Assembly (NCBI GenBank): GCA_937920635.1
Contig: CAKZUE010000024.1
Location: 1-64,000 of the forward strand
Source: an uncultured Bryobacteraceae bacterium
GTDB lineage: Bacteria > Acidobacteriota > Terriglobia > Bryobacterales > Bryobacteraceae
Reading direction: 5' to 3'
DNA length: 64,000 nt
Every line of letters starts with the position of its first letter. The first letter of the stretch is position 1. The translations under genes were made by a program, and so were the position numbers. Shown here in pieces: positions 54,079 to 63,255 of this stretch. The notes beneath the pieces are model-generated. The model was not told the origin of the DNA. It worked only from the letters and a program-made list of their open reading frames with translations, and made no database searches.

Positions 54079-54517
54079 GAGGGATCTCCTGAGGACTCCC
54101 TCATTATAGATGCTGGAGCCAAACCGGTAGCGGGCCGGGCGCTCGCCGCCTCCGCCCGGCCCGCCCGGCTGCCGAGCTCACTCCCGCGCGAGCCTGCGCA
54201 ACGGCTCACCCATGCCGCTCCCGCCGGCGCCCAGATGCCGGCGGCGGCTCGCGCGCCTCACCGGAGGAGCACACTGACAGCCAGCCAGATCAATTCCTCA
54301 ACGGAACCGGCTGCCCCCAGCGCCCCGCCGCTGGAGGGGAGCTCAGCGCCGGGGGCCGCCTCAAGCGGCCGGTTCTGCGCGAAGAATACCCTGCCGCGCC
54401 TTCATCGCCGCGCGAAATTCCTGCGGAATTGTTTGATAACAGGCTGGAAATTTTTCGCCCGCCTGCGTGACAGCCGCCCCTTGCCCGCCGCGGCTCCATA
54501 GAGAAACAATGTGAGCC
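54079..54517. other. gene-free interval with a composite inverted repeat
   Basis: No supported gene. Between 54304 and 54375 GAACCGG pairs with CCGGTTC, and inside it CCCCCAGCG faces CGCCGGGGG, giving a possible long structured RNA or relic. The following 54390-54470 stretch is less GC-rich. A minus-strand frame ending at 54361 has protein-like composition in its last 30 codons, but its start would lie antisense to the cyclophilin gene. Confidence 0.4.
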
Positions 54518-55153
54518 ATGCGCCTCTCCGCCGCCCTCTGCCTCCTCCTGCTGGCCTCCTGCGGCACCGCTCCGCCACCGCAACAGGCGCGCAAGCAGCC
54601 GCCTCTGCCGGCGGAAATGCCCGAGGTCTGGAAAGCGCGTTTCGAAACCACGCAGGGGCCGTTCGTGATCGAGGTCAGAAAAGATTGGGCCCCGAAGGGC
54701 GCGGAGCGCTTCTGGAAGCTCGTCACGTCGCGCTTCTTTGACGACTCCCGCTTCTATCGCGTCCGTCCCGGCTTCATCGCCCAGTTCGGCATCGCGGGCG
54801 ATCCATCGGTGCAGTCGTTGTGGAACGCCGCGCCTTTGGCCGACGATCCCCGCCGCGAATCCAACCTCCGCGGAACCGTCAGCTTCGCGCAATCCGGCCC
54901 CGGCAGCCGCCGCACGCAGGTCTTCGTCAATCTCAAGGACAACCGCCCGCTCGATCGCGACGGCTTCGTCCCCTTCGGCAGGGTCATCGAAGGCATGGAA
55001 GTCTTTGACAAACTCTATGCCGGCTACGGCGAGTGGTCCCCGCCCGGCCGCGGCCCTGAAGCGGCGCGCATTCAGACGCAGGGCAACGCGTATCTCGACG
55101 CGCAGTTCCCCCGGCTCGACCGGATCCTGAAGGCACGGCCCGTGCTGGAATGA
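54518..55153 (+). CDS. lipoprotein peptidyl-prolyl cis-trans isomerase (cyclophilin)
   Basis: 211 residues. The lipobox LLASC (Cys15) marks a lipoprotein: MRLSAALCLLLLASCG. The cyclophilin domain runs about 38-200: ARFETTQGPFVIEVRKDWAP, FFDDSRFYRVRPGFIAQFGI (catalytic Arg region FYRV), RGTVSFAQSGPGSRRTQVFV (the usual A-x-P replaced by QSGPGS) and DGFVPFGRVIEGMEVFDKLY. It helps fold exported proteins at the inner or outer membrane. The ribosome site is weak. It is convergent with the DUF389 gene (6 bp between stops). Confidence 0.92.
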   Translation: MRLSAALCLLLLASCGTAPPPQQARKQPPLPAEMPEVWKARFETTQGPFVIEVRKDWAPKGAERFWKLVTSRFFDDSRFYRVRPGFIAQFGIAGDPSVQSLWNAAPLADDPRRESNLRGTVSFAQSGPGSRRTQVFVNLKDNRPLDRDGFVPFGRVIEGMEVFDKLYAGYGEWSPPGRGPEAARIQTQGNAYLDAQFPRLDRILKARPVLE

Positions 55154-55159
55154 TCCGCG

Positions 55160-56572
55160 TCAGCGCGCCGGCCGTGGCGCGGGCGCTTTCTTCCACTCGT
55201 AAGCGAACCTCAGATCGGGAAGCCTGAGACGGCTGCGGAACGCCCGCTCCAGCACCCCTCGCGCCGCGTCGTCCAGCGGCCGCGGCGATTCGTATGACAG
55301 GCGCAGCACCGCGCCGGCTTCGGTGTAGCCGAACTCGTAGCCTTTCAACTCTCCGAACTCCGCTGGCCACAGCTCCCGGATCGGAGGCTGCACCCGTTCC
55401 AGAACCAGAAGCTGCATCGCTGCCAGATCCGGCGCCGGCGCAGGGGGCGGCGGCGCCGGCTGCCGCAGCCGCTCCCGCAGCGCCGCCAGCTCCTCTTCGC
55501 CCGCCACCTTCCGCACCTGAACTGTCGCCGGACGGCGCGTGCGTTGAATCAGCAGCCGCTCCGCCTCACGTACCTTCTCCGGCGCCACCGGCTCGGCTAC
55601 CACTACCCGCAGCGTCACGCTGTCGCTCAGAATATCGAGCTGCTGGGTCAGCACATTCGACGCCCCCAACACCCGCACCGCCTCCCGCGCCGCGCCCCTG
55701 GCCACCGTCTCCGCCGCAAGCTGGTTGAGCGAATTCCGCAACGGAATGAACAGCAGCACAAACGTGATCACCAGCATCAGCACACGCCAGCGCAGCTTGC
55801 CAATATCGCCGATCGCCGCCTGCATATGGATCGTTTCGATCAGCGCGGCGAACGGCCCCCGGCGCGCCTCCTCCCGTGTCGCCGGCGCCACCGCCTCCCG
55901 CACCTCCGGTTCGTCCATGCCCTCCAGATAAAACACCAGAAACGCGCTCGCCCCGATCGCCACCAGGTTGGTCAAAAATAGCAGCATCGCTCCGGAAATG
56001 ATCGGCCAGTTCCACCCGCTGCCCACTCCGAACCCCACCGTGCATAGCGGCGGCATCAATGCCACTGCGATGGCCACGCCAGGCAGCGCCGTCACGCCGC
56101 CGCCTCCTCCTCCACGGCATACCACCAGCGAGCCGGCCAGCCCGGAAAACATGGCCACGCCCAGATCCAGCAGGTTCGGCTGCGTCCGCGCCAGGATCTC
56201 GCTCGTCGGTGACTGGAACGGCAGCATCCAGACGAGAAACGCCGCAAACAGCACAGCCGTGATCACGCTGGCGAGAATTCCAAAAAATGACTTCAGCCCC
56301 AGATACAAATCCGAAGCCGCAAACGCCAGCCCCGCCGCCAGAATCGGCCCCATCAACGGCGAAATCAGCATCGCGCCGATCACCACCGCCGGGCTGTTCA
56401 ACACCAGCCCAAACGTCGCGATCCCTGCCGAAAGCAGCAGTTCCAGAACGTAATTCGCGTTCAGCACCCGCGCCGAACGCACCATCTGCAAATAAACATT
56501 CGGCTTCGTGTTGGGGTCGATCTCCAGCGCGCGGTGAAATCGCTCGTGCAGCGCCCTCTTGGCCGACAGCAT
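55160..56572 (-). CDS. DUF389 multi-pass membrane protein
   Basis: 470 residues. The hydrophobic core contains VVIGAMLISPLMGPILAAGL, YLGLKSFFGILASVITAVLF, VAIAVALMPPLCTVGFGVGS and AMLLFLTNLVAIGASAFLVF, the DUF389 (TIGR00341-like) pattern; a poly-Gly turn (CRGGGGGGVTALP) is in it. After the membrane part, a soluble C-terminal region (about 290-470) of alpha/beta type is longer than in short homologues. The function is unknown. It is last in the minus-strand set from cysteine desulfurase to here; 31 bp from the acyltransferase gene. Confidence 0.88.
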   Translation of the reverse strand: MLSAKRALHERFHRALEIDPNTKPNVYLQMVRSARVLNANYVLELLLSAGIATFGLVLNSPAVVIGAMLISPLMGPILAAGLAFAASDLYLGLKSFFGILASVITAVLFAAFLVWMLPFQSPTSEILARTQPNLLDLGVAMFSGLAGSLVVCRGGGGGGVTALPGVAIAVALMPPLCTVGFGVGSGWNWPIISGAMLLFLTNLVAIGASAFLVFYLEGMDEPEVREAVAPATREEARRGPFAALIETIHMQAAIGDIGKLRWRVLMLVITFVLLFIPLRNSLNQLAAETVARGAAREAVRVLGASNVLTQQLDILSDSVTLRVVVAEPVAPEKVREAERLLIQRTRRPATVQVRKVAGEEELAALRERLRQPAPPPPAPAPDLAAMQLLVLERVQPPIRELWPAEFGELKGYEFGYTEAGAVLRLSYESPRPLDDAARGVLERAFRSRLRLPDLRFAYEWKKAPAPRPAR

Positions 56573-56603
56573 GCCTTCATGCTAACAGTGCACCGCCGCG
56601 CCC

Positions 56604-57500
56604 TCAATACAGCGGTGGCTCGCCCGGAGGTCTGGTTTTCCACCGCCGGTGGATCCACAGCCACTGCTCCGGCGCGCGCCGGATCGCCGCTTCCAGCCGC
56701 GCCTGCACCGCCTGCGTGTCGGCTTGCGGCTCGCCGCTGATTTCTACCTCCGCCTCGAAATGAAGGACGTATTTCCCTTCTCTTTCCGACCACAGCGCGT
56801 AGCCCGGCACCACCGCCGCCCCCGTCCGGTGCGCCAGCCGCGCCAGCCCTGCATCGACGCACGCCTGCCGCCCGAAGAACTCCACGAACACGCCCCGGTC
56901 CGCCGTCACGTTCTGGTCCGCCAGGATCCCCACTGCGCCGTTGCTCCGCAGCGTTTCCACCAGCGGGCGCAAAAAGTCCTGCCCGCGCCCGATCACCCGG
57001 TTGCCGGACATCGTGCGGTACTGCGTCACCAGCTCGTCCAGCAGCGGATTGTCCATCGGGCGCGCGACCACCGCCATCGGCTCCGTCATCAGCGCATGCG
57101 CAAAAGCGGAAAACTCCCAGTTGCCCAGATGCGCCGTCGCCACCAGCACGCCGCGCCCGCGCGCCTTCGCCTTCTCGTAGTTCTCAAGCCCCTCGTAGCG
57201 GATGAACTCGCCGATATTGTGTTTGCCGATGCGCGGAAACTGCGCCACCATGGCGATCACCCGCGCCAGATTCATCCAGCAGCCTTCCAGCAGCCGCGCC
57301 CGCGCCTCGCGGTCCAGCTCCGGCATCGCCAGCTCGAAGTTCCGCCATGCCGCGCGCCGCAGCCGCGGCGCCGCCAGGTCCAGCAGCGCCACCGCCCGCC
57401 GCGCCGCCCGCACAGGATCGCGGCTGTTGCACAACCAGCGCAGCAATGCCCGCGCCAGCGCGGTCTCAGCGGCATTACGAAACTTGGATCGGCGCGCCAA
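56604..57500 (-). CDS. LpxL/HtrB-family lipid A acyltransferase-like protein
   Basis: 298 residues. Start TTG 57500 is the only plausible in-frame start near the N-terminus. The catalytic H-x4-E box is VATAHLGNWEFSAFAHAL (His124, Glu129), followed by VVARPMDNPLLDELV, the GRG/ADQN motif VGILADQNVTADRGVFVEFF and the end-motif PEQWLWIHRRWKTRP. Such enzymes add secondary acyl chains to lipid A or related lipids at the inner membrane. The typical N-terminal transmembrane helix is weak here. It is 20 bp after mnmA. Confidence 0.88.
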   Translation of the reverse strand: MARRSKFRNAAETALARALLRWLCNSRDPVRAARRAVALLDLAAPRLRRAAWRNFELAMPELDREARARLLEGCWMNLARVIAMVAQFPRIGKHNIGEFIRYEGLENYEKAKARGRGVLVATAHLGNWEFSAFAHALMTEPMAVVARPMDNPLLDELVTQYRTMSGNRVIGRGQDFLRPLVETLRSNGAVGILADQNVTADRGVFVEFFGRQACVDAGLARLAHRTGAAVVPGYALWSEREGKYVLHFEAEVEISGEPQADTQAVQARLEAAIRRAPEQWLWIHRRWKTRPPGEPPLY

Positions 57501-57520
57501 AGCGGTATTCTAGCGCCCTG

Positions 57521-58639
57521 CTATTCGATCCACCCGCCCGCCAGCACCAGTTCGCCGTCATACATCACCGCCGCCTGCCCGGGCGTCACCGCGCGCTGCG
57601 GCTCGTCGAAAACGATCTCCACGCGGCTGTCATCGCCTGTGGGATACACTGTCGCCGGCGCCGCCTCATGCTTGTTGCGGATCTTCACCTCGGCGCGCCG
57701 CGGCTCGCGCAGCGGCTCGATGGAAACCCAGTTCACCTCCCGCGCCAAAAGCCGCGCCCGCCGCAGCTCCTCGTCGCGTCCCACGATCACCTGCTGCGTC
57801 GCAGGATCGGTCGCGATCACATACAGCGGCTCGCCCGCCGCCACGCCGATCCCCTTGCGCTGCCCCACCGTGAAATGATGCACGCCCCGGTGCCGCGCCA
57901 GCACCCTGCCGTCCCGCGCCACCACCTCCCCTTCCACCGCCTCCCGCCTCATGCCCTTCTCCTCGAAGTACGCGTCGATGAACGCCGCATAGTCCCCGTT
58001 GGGCACGAAACAAATCTCCTGCGAATCGTTTTTTTGCGCCACCGGCACGCCCAGCTCCGCCGCCAGCGCCCGCACTTCAGGCTTCGTCAACCGCCCCAGC
58101 GGAAACAGCGTCCGCGCCATCTGCTCCTGCTTCAGCCCCCACAGGAAGTACGTCTGATCCTTGGCCGCATCGCGCCCGCGCCGCAGTTCCCACCGCCCCG
58201 TCTCCCCGTTGAAATCGATCCACGCGTAATGCCCGGTGGCGATATAGTCGGCGCCCGCTCCCGCCGCCAGTTCCAGAAACCGGTCGAACTTGATGTAGTG
58301 GTTGCACAGCGTGCACGGAATCGGCGTGCGCCCGCTCAGATACTCCTCCACAAACGGCCGCACCACTTCGCGTTCAAATTGCTCCTCCAGGTTCAGCACG
58401 TAATACGGAATGCCCAGATGCGCCGCCACCGCACGGGCATCGTAGACGTCGTCGAGCGAGCAGCACCGCCCCGTCGCGCCTTCCACCTGCAATTGAGGCA
58501 GCCGCCGCTGGTTCCACAACTGCATCGTCAGCCCGATGATGCGGCGCCCCTCCCGCTTCAGCAGCGCCGCCGCTGTCGAGGAATCGACGCCTCCCGACAT
58601 CGCCACCGCGATCAGGGCATCCGCAGGAATCTCACGCAT
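57521..58639 (-). CDS. mnmA: tRNA-specific 2-thiouridylase
   Basis: 372 residues. The PP-loop is [16 protein letters not shown] (SGGVDSS 15-21). The catalytic cysteines are in [15 protein letters not shown] and [16 protein letters not shown]. The later [14 protein letters not shown] is a family signature. It puts sulfur on U34 of tRNA Lys, Glu and Gln. The start overlaps the end of the cysteine desulfurase gene by 8 bp (58632-58639), which supplies the sulfur, so the two are translationally coupled. A run of seven A encodes part of VAQKNDSQ. Confidence 0.96.
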   Translation of the reverse strand: MREIPADALIAVAMSGGVDSSTAAALLKREGRRIIGLTMQLWNQRRLPQLQVEGATGRCCSLDDVYDARAVAAHLGIPYYVLNLEEQFEREVVRPFVEEYLSGRTPIPCTLCNHYIKFDRFLELAAGAGADYIATGHYAWIDFNGETGRWELRRGRDAAKDQTYFLWGLKQEQMARTLFPLGRLTKPEVRALAAELGVPVAQKNDSQEICFVPNGDYAAFIDAYFEEKGMRREAVEGEVVARDGRVLARHRGVHHFTVGQRKGIGVAAGEPLYVIATDPATQQVIVGRDEELRRARLLAREVNWVSIEPLREPRRAEVKIRNKHEAAPATVYPTGDDSRVEIVFDEPQRAVTPGQAAVMYDGELVLAGGWIE

Positions 58640-59729
58640 ACGCGGGACTCAGCTTTCTCAGCCGCGCCACGGCCTTCTCGAGCGCCTCCACCAGCGCCTC
58701 CACGTCCGCCATCGTGTTGCCGCGTCCCAGAGAGATCCGCACCGACGCCTTCGACAACGCCGGAGGCACGCCCATCGCCTCCAGCACGTGCGAGGGCCGC
58801 GTCGCTCCCGAAGAGCACGCCGCCCCCGTGGATACCGCGAAGCCCGCCAGGTCCAGCGCAATCACCAGCGCTTCGGCTTCGATGCCCGGAAACGCCATGT
58901 TGCTCGTGTTCGGCACGCGCGGCGCGCCGCGGCCGTGAATCACGACATCCGGGATCCGCTCGAGCGCCAGCTCTTCCAGCCGGTCGCGCAGCGGCGCGGT
59001 CTCCGCGCGCGGCAACTGCGCGGCAGCGCCCATGGCGGCGATGCCCGGCACGTTTTCCGTGCCCGCGCGCCGCTCGCGTTCATGCCGTCCCCCCACCTGC
59101 CTCGAAACCAGCTTCACCCCGTCGCGCACATACAGCGCGCCCACGCCCTTCGGCGCATGAAACTTGTGCCCGCTGATCGAATACAGATCCGCGCCCAGCG
59201 CCTTCACATCCACCGCGATCCGTCCCGCTGCCTGCACGCCGTCGCTGTGGAACAGCACGCCCGCTTCGCGCGCCACCGCCGCGATCTCTTCCACCGGTTG
59301 CAGCACGCCCGTCTCGTTGTTGGCGTGCATCACGCTGATCAGCGCCGTGTCCGGCCGCAAGGCTTCGCGGATGTCGTCCGGATCCACACGCCCCTGCCCG
59401 TCCACGCGAACCACTGTGGCGCCGCGCCGCCGCGCCGCTTCCAGCACCGCCGGATGCTCGATCGCCGTGGTGATCACGTGCCCTTCCGGCGCGCCCAGAA
59501 CCGCCAGATTGTCCGCCTCCGTGCCGCCCGAGGTGAACACCACCTCCTTCGGCCCGCAGCCCAGCAGCCGCGCCACCGCCGCCCGCGCGGCTTCCACTTC
59601 CTTGCGCGCCTGCTGCCCGGGCGTATGGATCGAGGACGGGTTCCCGAACACCTCCGCGAGGACGCGCGTCAGCACTTCCAGCACTTCGGGCGCGATCGGA
59701 CTGGTCGCGTTGTGGTCGAAATATCGCAT
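58632..59729 (-). CDS. cysteine desulfurase (IscS/NifS family)
   Basis: 365 residues from ATG 59729. PLP Lys189 in [20 protein letters not shown], His91 in [12 protein letters not shown], and the persulfide Cys305 in [17 protein letters not shown] on a short class I-type loop. It takes sulfur from cysteine. It is directly followed by mnmA (8-bp overlap), implying dedicated sulfur delivery to tRNA thiolation; no Fe-S cluster scaffold genes are nearby. It is divergent from the SAM hydroxide adenosyltransferase gene, only 24 bp away. Confidence 0.95.
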   Translation of the reverse strand: MRYFDHNATSPIAPEVLEVLTRVLAEVFGNPSSIHTPGQQARKEVEAARAAVARLLGCGPKEVVFTSGGTEADNLAVLGAPEGHVITTAIEHPAVLEAARRRGATVVRVDGQGRVDPDDIREALRPDTALISVMHANNETGVLQPVEEIAAVAREAGVLFHSDGVQAAGRIAVDVKALGADLYSISGHKFHAPKGVGALYVRDGVKLVSRQVGGRHERERRAGTENVPGIAAMGAAAQLPRAETAPLRDRLEELALERIPDVVIHGRGAPRVPNTSNMAFPGIEAEALVIALDLAGFAVSTGAACSSGATRPSHVLEAMGVPPALSKASVRISLGRGNTMADVEALVEALEKAVARLRKLSPAYA

Positions 59730-59753
59730 GGAAAGCCCCGCTATTCTGATTGT

Positions 59754-60548
59754 ATGATGCGCGGCTCCAGGCTGATCGCGTTGCTCACCGATTTCGGCTG
59801 GCGCGACATCTATGTGGGCGTCATGAAGGGCGTCATCGCCGGCATCGCGCCCCGGGCGCGCGTCGTCGACCTCTGCCATGACATTGAGCCGCAGGAGATC
59901 GATCAGGCGCGCTTCCTGCTCCGCTCCTCCGTGCCCTACTTCCCCAAAGCAACCATTTTTGTCTGCGTCGTCGATCCCGGCGTCGGCAGCGCGCGCCGCG
60001 CTCTCTGCGTGGAGTCCGGCGGCCGCATCTTCATAGGTCCGGACAACGGCCTGTTCACGGAAGCGCTCGCCGAAAAAGGCGCCAAAGCGCGCGAGATCTC
60101 CAATCCGAAGCTGCGGCTCCCCGCGGTGAGCCAAACATTTCATGGCCGCGACGTTTTCGCCCCCGCGGCCGCCCATCTCGCGGCGGGCGTGCCGCCTTCC
60201 CGGCTCGGCAGGCTCGTCCGCGATCCCGTGCGCCTCCCGCCGCTCGATCCCGTCCGCACTGGCAGGCGCTTCTGGAGCGGCCGTGTCGCGCACATCGACC
60301 GCTTCGGCAACCTCGTCACCAATCTGCCCGCCGCGGAGTTCCTGCCGCCCGCCGTGCGCGGCGCCGCCGTCTCCGCGGGCTTCGAGACCATTCGCCGCAT
60401 CTGCCGTTCTTACGCGGAAGCCCCGGAGGGCGAGCTGTTCCTCATCGCCGGCAGCAGCGGCACCATCGAGATCTCGCTGAAACAGGCCTCGGCGGCGAAG
60501 AAGCTGGGCGTCGCTGTCGGCGCCCCCGTCGAACTGGAGATCTGGTAG
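59754..60548 (+). CDS. SAM hydroxide adenosyltransferase (DUF62 family)
   Basis: 264 residues. ATG 59754 or 59757. Motifs: LIALLTDFGWRDIYVGVMKG, VVDLCHDIEPQEIDQARFLL, FVCVVDPGVGSARRALCVES and FIGPDNGLFTEAL, the fluorinase-fold DUF62 family, which hydrolyses SAM to adenosine and methionine. No ribosome site precedes the start, and TATTCT at 59742-59747 lies 7 nt before it, so a leaderless mRNA is likely. It is followed immediately by mutM. Confidence 0.92.
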   Translation: MMRGSRLIALLTDFGWRDIYVGVMKGVIAGIAPRARVVDLCHDIEPQEIDQARFLLRSSVPYFPKATIFVCVVDPGVGSARRALCVESGGRIFIGPDNGLFTEALAEKGAKAREISNPKLRLPAVSQTFHGRDVFAPAAAHLAAGVPPSRLGRLVRDPVRLPPLDPVRTGRRFWSGRVAHIDRFGNLVTNLPAAEFLPPAVRGAAVSAGFETIRRICRSYAEAPEGELFLIAGSSGTIEISLKQASAAKKLGVAVGAPVELEIW

Positions 60549-61340
60549 GTGCCCGAGCTGCCCGAAGTGCAGGCTGTCGCCGAACGCCTCCGCGCCGCCG
60601 CTCCGTGGGCGCGCATCACCGGCTTCGGCCAGTTCCGGCCCAGCACCATGAACGGCGGCGTTCATGCCCCTGGCAGGCGCATCGAGTCCATCGACCGCCG
60701 CGGCAAGAACCTCATCCTCCGCCTCAGCGGCGGCTGGTTCGCCCGCGTCCATTTGAAGATGACCGGAGACCTGCGCGTGCTGCCGGATGCGCGCCTGCGG
60801 CCACAAACCGTGCGCGCGTGGTTCTCGCTCGACGACGGGCGCGCCGTCGTTCTCGACGATCCCCGCGCCTTGGGCCGCATCTCGCTCCATCCGGAACACG
60901 AAGAACCGGAATTGTTTCAGGATCTCGGCCCCGAACCGTTCAGCCCGGAGTTCACTCCTGCCGCGCTGTACGCTTCCTCGCGCCGCACCGCGCGCCCCGC
61001 CAAGATCTGGCTGATGGACCAGAGCACGGTGGCCGGGCTCGGCAATATTTACGCCGCCGAAGCGCTTTTCGAGGCCGGCATCGATCCCCGCCGGCCCGCC
61101 GCACGGCTCTCGCGCCGGCGCGTGGAACGCCTCCACGCCGCCATCCTGCGGGTGCTGGAAACCGCCCTCGCCAGCGTGCGCGCCGCCTATGAGAGGCCCG
61201 GCGCGTTCTCGGAAGGCGAGTTCTACCCGGTCGCCGTGTACGGCCGCGAAGGCCAGCCGTGCCGCCGCTGCGGCGCCGCCGTGCGCCGCATCCCGCAGGG
61301 CGGCCGTTCGACATACTACTGCCCAAAGTGCCAAAAATAG
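60549..61340 (+). CDS. mutM: formamidopyrimidine-DNA glycosylase
   Basis: 263 residues from GTG 60549, directly after the previous stop. The invariant N-terminus MPELPEV gives catalytic Pro2 and Glu3. Later parts: RRGKNLILRLSGGWFARVHL (conserved Lys), MDQSTVAGLGNIYAAEALFE, then the C-terminal zinc finger CRRCGAAVRRIPQGGR with YYCPKCQK. It removes 8-oxoguanine and opened purines from DNA. It is shorter in the middle than E. coli MutM. It shares a transcript with the SAM-hydrolase-like and homocysteine methyltransferase genes. Confidence 0.93.
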   Translation: MPELPEVQAVAERLRAAAPWARITGFGQFRPSTMNGGVHAPGRRIESIDRRGKNLILRLSGGWFARVHLKMTGDLRVLPDARLRPQTVRAWFSLDDGRAVVLDDPRALGRISLHPEHEEPELFQDLGPEPFSPEFTPAALYASSRRTARPAKIWLMDQSTVAGLGNIYAAEALFEAGIDPRRPAARLSRRRVERLHAAILRVLETALASVRAAYERPGAFSEGEFYPVAVYGREGQPCRRCGAAVRRIPQGGRSTYYCPKCQK

Positions 61341-61350
61341 AAGTAAGGGC

Positions 61351-63228
61351 ATGGGCAGTTCTTCCCGTAAATCGCGTGCGGACGAATTCCGCGAGTTGCT
61401 GGGCAGGCGCGCCCTGGTCGCCGACGGCGCCATGGGCACGATGCTGTACACGCGCGGCATCTTCATCAACCGCTGCTTCGACGAGCTCAACCTCAGCGCG
61501 CCGCAGATGGTGCGCGACATCCACGCCGAGTACGTCCGCGCGGGCGCCGAGATCCTGGAAAGCAACACCTTCGGCGCCACCCGCGCGCGCCTCGCCTCCT
61601 ACGGCCTCGCCGACAGGCTCGCCGAGATCAACCGCGCCGGGGTGCGGCTGGCCCGTGAAGCGGCGTCGGAGCGCTCGCACGTCTTCGTCGCCGGCGCCAT
61701 CGGTCCGCTCGGCCTCCACATCGAACCGCTCGGCCCCACTTCCTTCGAGGAAGCCCGCGCCATGTTCCGCGAGCAGATCGACGCCCTGCTGGAAGCCGGC
61801 GTGGATCTGCTGATCTTCGAAACCTTCTCCAACCTCAGTGAACTGCGCGAGGCGGTCGCCGCCGCCCGCGATGCGGCAGGCGACGAAATCGCCGTCGTCG
61901 CCCAGGTCACCGCCGACGAAGAGGGGCGCCTCCCCGACGGCGCCGACACCGGAACCTTCGCCCGCTTCCTCGACCAGTTGCCTGCCGACGTGATCGGCGT
62001 AAATTGCTCCGTCGGCCCCAAGCCCACGCTGGAGACGCTGGAGCGCATGCTGGCTTTCACCCGGAAGCCGCTCTCGGCCATGCCCAACGCCGGCCACCCC
62101 ACCCGCATCGAGGGCCGCAACATCTATCTCAGCTCGCCCGAATACATGGCCCAGTACGCCCGCCGCATGCTCTGGGCCGGCGTCAGGATCGTCGGCGGCT
62201 GCTGCGGCACCACGCCGGACCACATCAAGAGCATCGCCAGCGAGGCCCGCAGCCTCCAGCCCGGCCTGCGCCACGCCGCCGCTCCGGCGGCGGCGCCGGA
62301 GGCCGGGAGCAAGGCCCTTCGCAAGATTGCACTGGAAGAAAAATCTCCTCTCGGCGCGAAAATAGCCTCCGGGAAATTCGTCGTTTTCGTAGAAATTCTG
62401 CCGCCGCGCGGCATCGACGCCTCCCGCGAAATCGCCGGTGCGAAGCTGTGCCGCGAAGCCGGCATCGACGCCATCAACGTCCCCGACGGGCCCCGCGCCA
62501 GCGCCCGCATGAGCGCGCAGGTCACCTGCCAGCTCATCGAGCGCGGCGCGGGCATCGAAACCGTCCTCCATTTCTGCTGCCGGGACCGGAATATACTGGG
62601 TATTCAAAGCGAATTACTCGGCGCATATGCTGCCGGAATCCGCAATCTGATCTGCATCACCGGCGACCCTCCGCGCATGGGCGCCTACCCCAACGCCACC
62701 GCCGTGTTCGACGTCGACTCCATCGGACTCTGCAACATCGTCAACAACCTCAACCAGGGGCTCGACATCGGCGGCCATCCCTTCGGCAGCCAGACCGGAC
62801 TGGTTCTCGGCGTGGGCGCCAATCCAGGCGCGCTCAACGTGGAAGAGGAGATCCGCCGCACCGAGTGGAAGGTGCTCGCCGGCGCCGAGTTCATCGTCAC
62901 CCAGCCCGTGTTTGATGTGTCTCTGCTCGAACGGTTCCTGGAGCGGATCCGCGGCTTCCGCATCCCGGTCATCGCCGGCATCTGGCCGCTGACCTCGCTG
63001 CGCAACGCTGAATTCATGGTGAACGAATTGCGCGTCCCCGTGCCGGAGGAGTTCATCGAGCGAATGCGCGGCGCCTCCGATCCGGAACAGGCGCGCCGCG
63101 AGGGCGTGGCCATCGCTCAGGAGATGATCCGCCGCGTCCGCCCCATGATCGAGGGCGTGCAGCTCAGCGCCCCGTTCGGCCGTTATGAGCTGGCTGTCGA
63201 GGTTGCCCGCGCGGTGGGGCCGCGTTAG
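61351..63228 (+). CDS. bifunctional homocysteine S-methyltransferase / methylenetetrahydrofolate reductase
   Basis: 625 residues, ATG 61351 with TAAGG upstream. The N-terminal half (about 15-305) is a Pfam S-methyl_trans domain: LVADGAMGTMLYTRG, ILESNTFGATRARL, VIGVNCSVGPKPTLETLE and RIVGGCCGTTPDHIKS, with the three zinc cysteines. The C-terminal half (about 340-620) is MTHFR: FVVFVEILPPRGIDASREIA, NLICITGDPPRMG and GAEFIVTQPVFDVSLLERF. The order matches YitJ-type fusions. It makes methionine from homocysteine and produces 5-methyl-THF. A methionine-cycle companion, the SAM hydroxide adenosyltransferase, is two genes upstream. Confidence 0.93.
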   Translation: MGSSSRKSRADEFRELLGRRALVADGAMGTMLYTRGIFINRCFDELNLSAPQMVRDIHAEYVRAGAEILESNTFGATRARLASYGLADRLAEINRAGVRLAREAASERSHVFVAGAIGPLGLHIEPLGPTSFEEARAMFREQIDALLEAGVDLLIFETFSNLSELREAVAAARDAAGDEIAVVAQVTADEEGRLPDGADTGTFARFLDQLPADVIGVNCSVGPKPTLETLERMLAFTRKPLSAMPNAGHPTRIEGRNIYLSSPEYMAQYARRMLWAGVRIVGGCCGTTPDHIKSIASEARSLQPGLRHAAAPAAAPEAGSKALRKIALEEKSPLGAKIASGKFVVFVEILPPRGIDASREIAGAKLCREAGIDAINVPDGPRASARMSAQVTCQLIERGAGIETVLHFCCRDRNILGIQSELLGAYAAGIRNLICITGDPPRMGAYPNATAVFDVDSIGLCNIVNNLNQGLDIGGHPFGSQTGLVLGVGANPGALNVEEEIRRTEWKVLAGAEFIVTQPVFDVSLLERFLERIRGFRIPVIAGIWPLTSLRNAEFMVNELRVPVPEEFIERMRGASDPEQARREGVAIAQEMIRRVRPMIEGVQLSAPFGRYELAVEVARAVGPR

Positions 63229-63255
63229 ACTGGCAGGTTTGCACCGGAGATTTGA

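Noticed and set aside
54361-54726. Minus-strand frame with protein-like last 30 codons
   Set aside because: Most of it is antisense to the lipoprotein cyclophilin and no good start is visible in the intergenic part.
58029-58035. Seven-T run in mnmA as a contingency tract
   Set aside because: It encodes a conserved VAQKNDSQ region of a housekeeping enzyme; A/T runs of seven are not a phase-variation sign here.
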